Shown one piece after another: positions 51,714 through 60,245 of a stretch of 64,000 nt of DNA (within the stretch, counting starts at the first letter, position 1; the number at the start of each line of letters is the position of its first letter). The position numbers and the translations under genes are program-made. The DNA is from a bacterium. GTDB lineage: Bacteria; Patescibacteria; Paceibacteria; Moranbacterales; UBA1568. A model generated the notes under the pieces. That model was given only the letters and a program-made list of their open reading frames with translations, was not told the DNA's origin and did not search any database. The stretch spans positions 248,001 through 312,000 of the forward strand of contig JAKACP010000001.1 of the NCBI GenBank assembly GCA_021821305.1, given 5' to 3'.

Positions 51714-51795
51714 TACCGCTGGTCGGAGTCGAACCGACATGCCTCGCGGCACACGATTTTGAGTCGTGCGTGTCTACCAGTTCCACCACAGCGGC
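51714..51795 (-). tRNA. tRNA-Leu(CAA)
   Basis: 82 nt. Acceptor GCCGCTG pairs with CAGCGGT (one G-T), D-loop TGGTGGAACTGGTAGACA typical of tRNA-Leu, anticodon stem CACGA/TCGTG with loop CTCAAAA giving anticodon CAA, a short variable arm (TGCCGCGAGGCA), and T-arm GTCGGTTCGACTCCGAC. The genomic 3' end continues CAA, so CCA is not encoded and must be added. Confidence 0.95.
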
Positions 51796-51814
51796 ATACC
51801 GGGAGCATAGGGAA

Positions 51815-51843
51815 TTGAAAAGGTCGTGTCAATGATGTAGAAT
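51815..51843 (+). promoter_or_regulatory. Promoter of parA
   Basis: TTGAAA, a 17-nt spacer and TAGAAT. The -10 box ends 7 nt before the parA ATG, so the mRNA is predicted to be leaderless. Confidence 0.7.
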
Positions 51844-51850
51844 CGGGAAT

Positions 51851-52624
51851 ATGGCCAAGATCGTCGCATTCGTGAATCAGAAAGGCGGAGTCGGGAAAAC
51901 GACTTCGACCATCAACGTCGCCCGATATCTCGCCGATCTCGGGAAAAAAGTGTTGCTTGTCGACCTCGACCCGCAGGGCAATGCGTCGTCGGGGCTCGGT
52001 ATCGACCCGCGCGGCCTTGAGAAGAACCTCTATCATGCCATGATCGGTGGGCTTTCGCCCAAGGAGATAATCTTGTCCACCGAAACGGAAGGGCTCCATA
52101 TCATTCCCGCGGCGCAGGATCTGGCCGGTGCGGAGATCGAGATGGTGCATATCGACGCGCGTGAGTTCCGCCTCTATTCGGTGCTCCGTCAGGTGCGTTC
52201 GTTCTATGATTATATCCTGATCGACAGCCCGCCGTCGCTCGGGCTGCTCACGGTCAACGGGCTCGTGGCGAGCGACGAGGTCGTGATACCCGTACAGGCG
52301 GAATACTACGCGCTTGAGGGGCTCTCGCAACTTCTGGGAACGATAGAGCTCGTCCGTGAACGCCTGCAGCCGAACCTGAAGATCATGGGCGCGCTCGTCA
52401 CGTTGTTCGATCGGCGCAATCGCCTCGCGCGGCAGGTGGTTTCCGAGGTGCAGAAACATTTCCCCGGGCCGGTCTTCGAGACGATTGTCCCGCGTTCCGT
52501 CCGACTCGCTGAGGCTCCGAGCTACGGGAAATCCATACTTGATTTTGACGCGTTCTCGAAGGGTGCCCGCGCATACAAAGCGGTCGCCAAGGAGATCATC
52601 GCGAGGGAAGAGGCGGCTCAGTAA
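51851..52624 (+). CDS. parA: Chromosome partitioning ATPase ParA/Soj
   Basis: 257 residues. Deviant Walker A KGGVGKTTS, VDLDPQGNASSGLG (Walker A'), and DYILIDSPPSLG (Walker B). No N-terminal helix-turn-helix, as in chromosomal Soj. Works with ParB encoded 19 nt downstream. Confidence 0.96.
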   Translation: MAKIVAFVNQKGGVGKTTSTINVARYLADLGKKVLLVDLDPQGNASSGLGIDPRGLEKNLYHAMIGGLSPKEIILSTETEGLHIIPAAQDLAGAEIEMVHIDAREFRLYSVLRQVRSFYDYILIDSPPSLGLLTVNGLVASDEVVIPVQAEYYALEGLSQLLGTIELVRERLQPNLKIMGALVTLFDRRNRLARQVVSEVQKHFPGPVFETIVPRSVRLAEAPSYGKSILDFDAFSKGARAYKAVAKEIIAREEAAQ

Positions 52625-52643
52625 ACATATAGAGGAAGGCACT

Positions 52644-53597
52644 ATGGCAGCACAACAGCACGGACTCGGCCGGGGACTGTCCTCGCTCATCCCGCCGAGA
52701 AAAGACGATGGCAAGGATTCGCCGTTTCGCGATATGGTACTCAAGACCATGGCGGCGCAGGGCGTGTCCGTCGATGGCGCACCCGCATCGGCTGTCGCTT
52801 CTGAGGCGACCCCGTCGAAGAACGCCGTCGTGGAAGCGGCGATAGGATCCGTCGTTCCCAATCCGCATCAGCCTCGACTTCGCTTCGACGAGGAAAAGCT
52901 TCGGGAGCTCGCCCTGTCGATTCGGGAACACGGTATCCTCCAGCCGCTCGTCGTGACACCGCTTCCACAGGGGAAGTACGAGCTCATCGCCGGCGAGCGG
53001 AGACTCCAGGCCGCGAAACAGGCGGGGCTCGAGACGGTACCGGTGCTCGTCCGTGATGCCGGGGAACAGCAGAAGCTCGAACTCGCCATCATCGAGAACG
53101 TCCAGCGCCATGACCTGAATCCGGTCGAGGAGGCCAAGGCATATGCGCGCCTCGTGGACGAATTCGACCTGACACAGGAGGAAACGGCCAAGAAAATGGG
53201 TAAAAGCCGAAGCTCGGTCGCGAACACGCTCCGCCTCCTGCTTCTCCCGGTCGAGATGCAGCGCGCGATCGGGGAAGGCAGGATCACCGAGGGCCATGCC
53301 AAGGCGCTCCTCGGCGTGGAGAATCCCGAAAGGCAGCGCGCGTTGTTCGAACTCATACTCAAGGACGGCTTGACCGTACGCGAGACGGAAACGAAGGCGA
53401 GGGAAATCTCGGTACGCCCGCACGTGCGGCGCGTCCCGACCATCCCGCCCGAACTCGCCGAGAAAGCGGATCGCCTTTCGGCGGCGTTCGGGACCAAGGT
53501 CGCCGTGAAGCCGTCCGGAAAAGGAGGACGGATCGTCGTCGAATACTACTCCGACGAGGAACTCGACGGCATTCTCTCTCGCGTAGTGAGGGATTGA
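52644..53597 (+). CDS. parB: Chromosome partitioning protein ParB/Spo0J
   Basis: 317 residues from the ATG at 52644, preceded by AGAGGAAGG. N-terminal basic patch GLGRGLSSLIP, CTP-binding ParB box LIAGERRLQAAKQAG and AIIENVQRHDLNPVEEA, helix-turn-helix EETAKKMGKSRSSVANTLRLL, and a C-terminal dimerisation tail ending YYSDEELDGILSRVV. No parS-like TGTTTCACGTGAAACA site is seen in the window. Confidence 0.97.
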   Translation: MAAQQHGLGRGLSSLIPPRKDDGKDSPFRDMVLKTMAAQGVSVDGAPASAVASEATPSKNAVVEAAIGSVVPNPHQPRLRFDEEKLRELALSIREHGILQPLVVTPLPQGKYELIAGERRLQAAKQAGLETVPVLVRDAGEQQKLELAIIENVQRHDLNPVEEAKAYARLVDEFDLTQEETAKKMGKSRSSVANTLRLLLLPVEMQRAIGEGRITEGHAKALLGVENPERQRALFELILKDGLTVRETETKAREISVRPHVRRVPTIPPELAEKADRLSAAFGTKVAVKPSGKGGRIVVEYYSDEELDGILSRVVRD

Positions 53598-53612
53598 TAC
53601 GAGGAGATATGA

Positions 53613-53618
53613 TATAAT
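53613..53618 (+). promoter_or_regulatory. Extended -10 promoter of the 53654 gene
   Basis: TGATATAAT with no good -35 box, 36 nt before the ATG. Confidence 0.5.
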
Positions 53619-53653
53619 TCTTCCGTAACCGAAAAACAAACACGAGACCACAT

Positions 53654-54418
53654 ATGTTCATCCCGACTCCCGACAGGAACGAGCGCCTCCTCAAGTACGC
53701 GCTCATCGGCCTCGGCGCCACCCTCATCCTCGCCCTCCTCTCCGCGCTCTCCTTCAACCTCACCTCGCTCCGCCTCCCGGAATCCGGAAACGAGCCGACA
53801 TCGGACACCGTCCTTTCGACCCAGGACGAGCTGAAGCTTCAGGAAGCGATCGCGCCTCTCATCGCGTCAGGCGACATGAAGGCCTGCGAACAGATCGACA
53901 ACGCCATGTACCGGGCGGTCTGTATCAATAACATCGCCCTCCAAAAGGCCGAAGAAACGAACGATATCGCCTACTGCGGCTACCTCGACGACGAACTCAT
54001 CCCCGAGGAGACCTGCGAACGGCAGGTGATCTTCCAAAAATCCGTCGACGAGGGGAATACGAATGCCTGCGCCGAAACGAAAAACGACGCTCTCAAGCGG
54101 GAATGCGAGGACTCCTTCCCGATTCGCCTCGCATTGGAGAAGAACGACCCGTCGCTCTGCGACCGGTCCCCATCTCCCGGCGACTGCAAGGACATCCTCG
54201 CCCTCGGGCGGTTCTCGACGGACCCGCAGAGCCTCGACTGTGCTTCCTTCTCGACCGAGGACGCGAGGAACGACTGTACTTCCCTCAAGCCCCTCTTCCT
54301 CTCGGCGACCCCCGACCTCGCCAAACTCACGGAGACCTGCATGGGCGTGAAGAGTCCGCTCTTCGCGCGTGTCTGCGCGAGCTCAGGAATGGTCGCCCCG
54401 TCTCCTGCACAGCCGTAG
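53654..54418 (+). CDS. Hypothetical membrane-anchored Cys-rich protein
   Basis: Function not recognised. 254 residues: one transmembrane anchor (about 14-34), then an outer helical domain with about a dozen Cys in repeated C-x(6-20)-C units (KACEQI..AVCINN, AYCGYL..ETCERQ, NACAET..RECEDS, SLCDRS..GDCKDI, LDCASF..NDCTSL). Four to six helical repeats, each with a Cys pair, suggest disulfide-bonded helical hairpins on the cell surface. The codon usage is strongly C-ending. Precedes a secreted protein gene. Confidence 0.7.
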   Translation: MFIPTPDRNERLLKYALIGLGATLILALLSALSFNLTSLRLPESGNEPTSDTVLSTQDELKLQEAIAPLIASGDMKACEQIDNAMYRAVCINNIALQKAEETNDIAYCGYLDDELIPEETCERQVIFQKSVDEGNTNACAETKNDALKRECEDSFPIRLALEKNDPSLCDRSPSPGDCKDILALGRFSTDPQSLDCASFSTEDARNDCTSLKPLFLSATPDLAKLTETCMGVKSPLFARVCASSGMVAPSPAQP

Positions 54419-54449
54419 CCCCACCGCCATGCGATCCTTACAGACACAT

Positions 54450-56330
54450 ATGAACAAGACACTTCTGCCGATCATCACTCTCGCGCTTCTCTTCGTCGCC
54501 ATGCCGGGGTCGGTGCGGGCGGAAGGCGAATTGGCGTGGCAGTACGATGCTATTCCCACGTCGTACCAGTATTCCGACGTGGCCGTGACCGCCGATGGCG
54601 TGTTCGCTCCTTCGTGGGTTTCTTGGGGACAGATCGCCGTTGAAAAGCGGGCTACGGATAACTCCGGGGGGTGGAAGAACTCTTTCGCCGTGCCGACCGG
54701 TTCATGGGCGAACGGCACCCCTCATATCGCTGCGGACGCTACCGGTGTCTATGTCGCGGCCGCGACGGCCATCACCATCAATCTGCGCAACGGAACATTG
54801 GCAATCGCGAAACTGAGTCCGGTGAGCGGGGCGATAATCCAGATCAGAAATTCCAACGCGCCGGGATACGTGAATGTCACGAACGTGGAAGTGGATTCCA
54901 CCGGAGTCTATGTTGCAGGCGGATCGAGCGCGGACCGGGGATTCGGCGGAACAAGCTGGAGACTCGAGAAGTGGAAAAAGGACCTCAGCGACGGAACTCC
55001 CATTTGGGGGTATTCTTCCGCGCAGTCCGGCGGAAATGCCGGCGACTACTGGGGACCGGGGGCTGTGGCCATGAATGCATCGTCGATATATCTCGGCGGG
55101 AGCCGGCTCAATCCCGGTCCAGGAACGATCGGTATCCGGATCGACAAGGTCGACAAGAGTACCGGTGGAGCGGATTGGGTCCGGCTCGAACCGTACGGAT
55201 CGGGAGCGATAGGCGTAATGGCTTTGGATGGCTCCAATCTTTATACGGTTTCCTCATCCGCATACTGGGGAGGATTTTCCATGGTCTATGCTTCGAGACT
55301 TGAAAAGCGGCCCCTTATGAACGGCCCCGCACTCTGGGCGATCGATACGGCCGACAAGACCATCGCTCTCGCTGTCGATGGCACGTCCGGACTCTATCGG
55401 GGATATGTCGCCAGCGGGGACGCGAGTCATCGGATGATGCTCGACAAGCGGAGTCTGCTCGATGGTCAACAAATCGGTACGACCACGATAGCGAGCGGTG
55501 TGCTTACATCCATGCGTGCCATAGCGGGATTTTTCGGGGGATATCTTACGAACAACCTGTCGGTCGACGCCTCCGGACTCTATATCGCCGGAAGGGACGA
55601 ATCCGGATTCACATGGGGTTCCCTGAATTCTGCACGAATCGAGAAATACAACCACTTCGGTTCGGTACCCGGCTCCTGCGGCCCCGCCGACGGCATCCCT
55701 ACCGCCACCGCTCCGACTCCGACGCCCGCGACACCTCCGAACAACCTCTGCACCTCCGGCTCGACTCCGACGGTCACCGATGCCGGCGCTTCTTTCACCT
55801 GGACCTGTGACGGCCCCGACGGCCTCCCGGTCACCCCGGACGATGCGGCATGCTCGGCGCCGAAGATCGCCACCCTCTCCCTCTGTACCACAGGCGGTAT
55901 CCCGATCGCCTCGACCCCCGGCCCCCATTCCCGTTCGCTCGTCGCCGGCACTTCCGAGATCCTCAACGCCTACTACGACACTACGCCGAATATCTGCGGT
56001 GACACCTCTCCCGTGACCAACGCGAGCTGGTCCGATGACCCGCTTTCGACCGTGGTTTCGATCGCAGGCGCGACCGCATCCCCTCAGACGGTGACCGCGG
56101 GGGCTTCCGGTACCGAGCGTGTGACTATCAGCAGGGGGGCGGAAACGATTCTCCTCGATTATACCGTGAGCGTTCCCTGTAATCCGACGACCACCTGCGG
56201 CGAGCAGTCGAGGGATTACTGTCAGGGACAACCGTTCACCATCCCCGACAACGGCTGCGGTTCCCCGCTCAACTGCACCGGTACCCGCTTCTGTGACTTC
56301 AACTGGAAGGAAGTGGCTCCGGGAAACTAA
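54450..56330 (+). CDS. Hypothetical secreted protein with propeller-like repeats and Cys-rich C-terminus
   Basis: Function not recognised. 626 residues with a signal peptide (MNKTLLPIITLALLFV, cleavage probably after SVRA). Residues about 30-390 contain repeats around DSTGVYVAGG, ASSIYLGGS and DASGLYIAGRD, suggesting a beta-propeller. After a Pro/Thr-rich linker (TATAPTPTPATPP) come a Cys-pair module (LCTSGSTPTVTDAGASFTW), an Ig-like region and a final Cys cluster. The ATG at 54450 directly starts the signal peptide. Confidence 0.7.
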   Translation: MNKTLLPIITLALLFVAMPGSVRAEGELAWQYDAIPTSYQYSDVAVTADGVFAPSWVSWGQIAVEKRATDNSGGWKNSFAVPTGSWANGTPHIAADATGVYVAAATAITINLRNGTLAIAKLSPVSGAIIQIRNSNAPGYVNVTNVEVDSTGVYVAGGSSADRGFGGTSWRLEKWKKDLSDGTPIWGYSSAQSGGNAGDYWGPGAVAMNASSIYLGGSRLNPGPGTIGIRIDKVDKSTGGADWVRLEPYGSGAIGVMALDGSNLYTVSSSAYWGGFSMVYASRLEKRPLMNGPALWAIDTADKTIALAVDGTSGLYRGYVASGDASHRMMLDKRSLLDGQQIGTTTIASGVLTSMRAIAGFFGGYLTNNLSVDASGLYIAGRDESGFTWGSLNSARIEKYNHFGSVPGSCGPADGIPTATAPTPTPATPPNNLCTSGSTPTVTDAGASFTWTCDGPDGLPVTPDDAACSAPKIATLSLCTTGGIPIASTPGPHSRSLVAGTSEILNAYYDTTPNICGDTSPVTNASWSDDPLSTVVSIAGATASPQTVTAGASGTERVTISRGAETILLDYTVSVPCNPTTTCGEQSRDYCQGQPFTIPDNGCGSPLNCTGTRFCDFNWKEVAPGN

Positions 56331-56381
56331 AAGAAAGGGCGGTAGGGAAATATGGCGGGTGATAGGGCATAGCATGATCGT

Positions 56382-56416
56382 AAGGGTCGTCCTCGGGCAT
56401 AAGGGCGGCCCTTTGA
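56382..56416 (+). terminator. Weak terminator after the 54450 gene
   Basis: AAGGGTCGTCC and GGGCGGCCCTT pair imperfectly, followed by TGATTT. Confidence 0.45.
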
Positions 56417-56423
56417 TTTCGCT

Positions 56424-56451
56424 TTGATATTTGGATTTTTCATAGTACAAT
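56424..56451 (+). promoter_or_regulatory. Promoter of the 56482 gene
   Basis: TTGATA, a 16-nt spacer and TACAAT, 30 nt before the ATG. Confidence 0.6.
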
Positions 56452-56481
56452 GGGACGAGAATCAATCAATGAATTTGCCCT

Positions 56482-57240
56482 ATGACAGAGCAAGATATGT
56501 ACCTTTCGATCATCATCCCGGCATACAAGGAGGGGGAGCGGATCGGCCGTAATCTCCTCGAAATCGACAAGTATCTCAAGGAAAAGAATTTTTCGTATGA
56601 GATTCTCGTCGTCGTGGACGGATCACCGGACAATACCGCCGAAATAGCCAGAAATTATTCCCTCAAGATACCCAATCTCCGCGTGATCGACAATCCGGAA
56701 AACCATGGAAAGGGCTATGTGGTCCGACAGGGATTGCTCGCGGCTCGTGGGCAGTACCGGGTGTTCCTCGATGCCGACGGCTCGACGTCGATCACGCACT
56801 GGGATGCGTTCGAACAGGAATTCAAGAACGGATTCGACGTCGTCATCGGATCGCGCGATCTGCCTGACTCCTATATCCAGGTGCATCAGCCGAAACACCG
56901 GGAAATCATGGGGGATATGGGCAACTGGCTCATCCGTATCGCGCTCGGGCTCTGGCGCTATCCCGATACGCAGTGTGGCTTCAAGGCGCTTTCTGCGAAT
57001 GCGGCCGAGGCGGTGGCCAAGCGTATGGTCGTCGACCGGTTCGGATTCGATTTCGAACTCATCACGCTTTCCGAGCGGCTCGGGTTCAAAGTGAAACAGC
57101 TGCCGGTACGCTGGATGAACGAGGAAGGCTCGACCGTCGCGCTGACCGGAAAGAACGGCTTCACGCAGGTGCTCATCGATCTCTGGAAGACGCGGGTCCG
57201 GCTGTGGACCGGTGCGTATAAGCTGAAAGACGTGGTCTAG
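56482..57240 (+). CDS. Family 2 glycosyltransferase (polyprenyl-phosphate sugar transferase-like)
   Basis: 252 residues, GT-A fold. SIIIPAYKEGERIGRNLLEI, VVDGSPDNTAEIA, NHGKGYVVRQGLLAARGQYRVFLDADGST (the DxD-like DAD), and CGFKALSANAAEAVAKRM are typical of dolichyl/undecaprenyl-phosphate glucosyl or mannosyl transferases. No transmembrane segment. The in-frame ATG at 56497 (MYLSIII) is an alternative start. First gene of the galT-tpiA-fba-gap run. Confidence 0.88.
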   Translation: MTEQDMYLSIIIPAYKEGERIGRNLLEIDKYLKEKNFSYEILVVVDGSPDNTAEIARNYSLKIPNLRVIDNPENHGKGYVVRQGLLAARGQYRVFLDADGSTSITHWDAFEQEFKNGFDVVIGSRDLPDSYIQVHQPKHREIMGDMGNWLIRIALGLWRYPDTQCGFKALSANAAEAVAKRMVVDRFGFDFELITLSERLGFKVKQLPVRWMNEEGSTVALTGKNGFTQVLIDLWKTRVRLWTGAYKLKDVV

Positions 57241-57282
57241 GATTCGGGAAATCCGAACGACGGGGAAACATACAAAACGCGT

Positions 57283-58305
57283 GTGAAAATAGAAATCGAA
57301 AAACCGAAAAAAACGGCTGTATCCTCCGAGTCGGAACTCAGGCAGGATATCGTGACCGGGGACTGGGTGGTCATCGCGACCGCACGCGCCAAGGTCCCTG
57401 TCGATTTCGTGGCGGACCGCCGGGCAGAGGATAACCCCGATGTCGCGGATCCGTTCGCCGACCTGTCCGGACAGGAAGAACCGGTGCTGATGTACATGAA
57501 GGACGACGGGGATTGGAGTCTCGCGGTCATACCGAACAAGTTCCCGGCTTTCACGCGGGGGCGGACGCCTCGGGATATTTCCGAGGGCCCGTACTTCGCG
57601 ATGAGCGGTGTCGGATACCATGAGGTCATCATCACGCGCGATCCGAAGCGTTCGATCGCCGAACTTGAGCCGTGGCAGGTTGCCGAGGTGATGGACGCGT
57701 ACCACGAACGGTATCTCGCGCTCATGAACAAGAAGAACGTGAACTATATCCAGATCATGCATAACCACGGCAGGGAAGCCGGCTCCTCGATCTCCCATCC
57801 GCACTCGCAGTTGATGGCGATACCCGTCGTGTCGCCTTATCTCGAGCTCGAGCTCCGCGGCGCCGAACTCTATTACAAGAACAACCGGGAGAACGTCTAC
57901 GGCATCATCGCGGAATACGAATCCGAACAGAAGACGCGTATCGTGTTCGAGAACGATCACTTCATCGCCTTCTGTCCGTTCGCCTCGCGGACGGCATTCG
58001 AGGTATGGGTGCTTCCGAAATCGTCGAATCCGTATTTCGAACGCATCACCGACGACGAGAAGCTCGCGCTGGCGGAAGCGATGCGGATGGCGCTCTCCGC
58101 CATCCACAAGGGACTCGGCGACCCGGCGTACAATTTCTACCTCCATACCGCGCCATGCGACGGGAAGGATTACCCGCACTACCGATGGCATTTCGAGATC
58201 CTTCCGAAGACGAGCACGTGGGGCGGGTTCGAACTCTCGACCGGGATAGAGGTGTCGACCATACAGCCGGAAAAGGCCGCCGAACACCTGAGAAGCCAAC
58301 TCTGA
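57283..58305 (+). CDS. galT: Galactose-1-phosphate uridylyltransferase-like protein
   Basis: 340 residues, GTG start at 57283. HIT-superfamily nucleotidyltransferase with catalytic HPHSQ (H172-P-H174-S-Q176), RQDIVTGDWVVIA at the N-terminus, and FCPFASRTAFEVWVLPK and YPHYRWHFEILP in the second half. It may act on UDP-glucose or, as in some relatives, ADP-sugars. Lies beside a GT2 gene and lower glycolysis genes. Confidence 0.9.
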   Translation: MKIEIEKPKKTAVSSESELRQDIVTGDWVVIATARAKVPVDFVADRRAEDNPDVADPFADLSGQEEPVLMYMKDDGDWSLAVIPNKFPAFTRGRTPRDISEGPYFAMSGVGYHEVIITRDPKRSIAELEPWQVAEVMDAYHERYLALMNKKNVNYIQIMHNHGREAGSSISHPHSQLMAIPVVSPYLELELRGAELYYKNNRENVYGIIAEYESEQKTRIVFENDHFIAFCPFASRTAFEVWVLPKSSNPYFERITDDEKLALAEAMRMALSAIHKGLGDPAYNFYLHTAPCDGKDYPHYRWHFEILPKTSTWGGFELSTGIEVSTIQPEKAAEHLRSQL

Positions 58306-58324
58306 CTTTGACCGGATGACGAGC

Positions 58325-59131
58325 ATGAAAAAACGATATCTCATCGGAAACCTCAAGATGAACATCCTCTCCGTCGAGGACACGGAGCAGTACCTCTCCG
58401 TATTCCGTCGCGAGATGAAGGGGAAGAAGCAGGAATCGACCGTGACGGTCATCGCTCCGCCTTTCCCGTACCTTGAACGTTTTCATAAGGAGCTCCCTGA
58501 GAACGCCGCTCTCGGCGCGCAGGATGTCTTCTGGGAGAAGGAAGGATCATATACGGGGGAGGTCTCCTATCCCATGCTGAAGGATATCGGCACGGAGTAC
58601 GTCATCGTCGGACACAGCGAACGCCGACAGTATGGGCGGGAGACGGATGAGGACGTGGCCAGGAAGGTCCAAGCGCTCCTCAAGGGGAATCTCCGGCCGG
58701 TGATCTGCACCGGAGAGACGGAGGACGAGCGGAGGCGCGGGGAGACCGCGGCCGTCCTCGAGGCACAGCTCCGTGGCGCGCTCGAGGATCTTTCGCCGAT
58801 GCAGGCGGAGAAGATACTCATCGCCTATGAGCCGAGGTGGGCCATCGGGACGGACCGGACGCCCGAGTCGGAGGATATCCTCGAGGCGAAAGTCATCATC
58901 TATCGGATGGTGGCGGCGGCATACGGTGCCGCGGTCGCCGAACGCATCCCGATACTTTATGGCGGTTCGGTCAAGGCATCGCTCCTCGACCGGGTCTGTT
59001 TTTCGGCGCAGATGGACGGAGTCCTGGTGGGGAGAGAAAGCCTGTTCCCGTATGAGGTCGCCAAGATGGCCGACATCATCGAGAACTACCAGGCTCCCGA
59101 ACGTCGTGAGGGGAAACCGGAGGAGGGGTAA
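58325..59131 (+). CDS. tpiA: Triosephosphate isomerase
   Basis: 268 residues from the ATG at 58325 (another ATG at 58316 is possible). GNLKMN with K11, VGHSERR with H97, AYEPRWAIGT with E169, and the phosphate loop YGGSVKAS. The TAA stop codon is formed by the first bases of repeat element copy C. The C-terminus is slightly extended (ERREGKPEEG). Confidence 0.97.
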   Translation: MKKRYLIGNLKMNILSVEDTEQYLSVFRREMKGKKQESTVTVIAPPFPYLERFHKELPENAALGAQDVFWEKEGSYTGEVSYPMLKDIGTEYVIVGHSERRQYGRETDEDVARKVQALLKGNLRPVICTGETEDERRRGETAAVLEAQLRGALEDLSPMQAEKILIAYEPRWAIGTDRTPESEDILEAKVIIYRMVAAAYGAAVAERIPILYGGSVKASLLDRVCFSAQMDGVLVGRESLFPYEVAKMADIIENYQAPERREGKPEEG

Positions 59132-59318
59132 GTAACTGTCTAAAATCTCATGTCGAACTGAAATTCGGAAACTTCGAGCGAAAATCGTGAAAGTTGAGGA
59201 AGAATATCGGGATATTTCGACGAGACTTGAACGATTTGCAGCCGAAGTTTCCGAGTTTCAGACGACAAGCGATGTTTCTTCTTTTATTACTGCGGTGAGA
59301 ATTTAGACAGTTACTAAA
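59129..59318 (-). repeat. Long-hairpin repeat element, copy C
   Basis: About 190 bp, inverted relative to copies A and B. Terminal arms TAAGTAACTGTCTAAA and TTTAGACAGTTACT, inner stem 59158-59176 with 59243-59261 (19 bp, one G-T-type pair), and a 66-nt apical segment. It supplies the tpiA stop codon and ends about 19 nt before the fba ATG. Confidence 0.88.
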
Positions 59319-59337
59319 TAAATATCGAATCGAGCAT

Positions 59338-60192
59338 ATGATAGTCACGACCAAAGTCCTTCTCGACGAGGCGAAGAAAAACGGGTATGCGGTCGGCGCG
59401 TTCAACACCGTCAACCTGGAAACGACCAAGGCCATCCTGAACGCGGCCAAGGAGATGCGTTCGCCGGTCGTCGTGCAGATGACGGAGAAGACGCTCGACT
59501 ATGCCGGCGGACGGGCGATGTTCCACCTCGTCAAGAACATGGCCGAATTCTATTTTCCGGATATCCCGGTCGCGATCCATCTCGACCACGGTAAGAGCAT
59601 GGAGATCGTGGAGCGCGCGATCGAGGTCGGATTCCCGTCGGTGATGTACGACGGATCCCGCCATTCCTATAGCGACAACGTCCGCACGACCAAGCGGGTG
59701 GTCGAGATCGCCCGAGAGAAGGGCGTGTCGGTCCAGGCGGAACTCGGCAATGTCCCGTATCTCTCGGAGGTGTCCGAGAACATAAACTGGGACGACTACA
59801 TGACGGATCCCGAGGAAGCCGCCCGGTTCGTGGAGGAGACCGGCATCGATACGCTCGCGGTCGCCATCGGCAACGCGCACGGATTCACCAAGGAACGCGA
59901 TGAACCGGACTACGATCGGCTCGCGAAAATCGCGAAGAGCGTTTCCGTCCCGCTCGTCCTCCATGGCGGATCGGACTGGGAGGACGGCCGCGCGAAAAAG
60001 GTGATCGAACTCGGTATCTCCTGCTTCAACGTCGATACGGCGATACGGCTCGCCTTCATCGGGGCGATATCCCGCATGCTCGCATCCGGTGAGGAAACCG
60101 AAATCCGTAAGATACTCGGGAGCGGCATGGACGCGGCGCAGGAGACGGTGATGAAAAAGATGGAACTCTTCGGCAGCAAGGGCAAGGCGTGA
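59338..60192 (+). CDS. fba: Class II fructose-bisphosphate aldolase
   Basis: 284 residues. Zinc-dependent aldolase with AIHLDHGKSME (catalytic Asp and zinc His), VMYDGSRHSYSDNV, QAELGNVPYL, VAIGNAHGF and LVLHGGSDWED followed by FNVDTAIRLAF. Tagatose-bisphosphate aldolases share these motifs, but the place beside tpiA and gap favours glycolysis. Confidence 0.95.
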   Translation: MIVTTKVLLDEAKKNGYAVGAFNTVNLETTKAILNAAKEMRSPVVVQMTEKTLDYAGGRAMFHLVKNMAEFYFPDIPVAIHLDHGKSMEIVERAIEVGFPSVMYDGSRHSYSDNVRTTKRVVEIAREKGVSVQAELGNVPYLSEVSENINWDDYMTDPEEAARFVEETGIDTLAVAIGNAHGFTKERDEPDYDRLAKIAKSVSVPLVLHGGSDWEDGRAKKVIELGISCFNVDTAIRLAFIGAISRMLASGEETEIRKILGSGMDAAQETVMKKMELFGSKGKA

Positions 60193-60245
60193 GACGTCCC
60201 CCGGGGTCAGGATATCGGACATCAAAAAATAACAAACATGGGATT

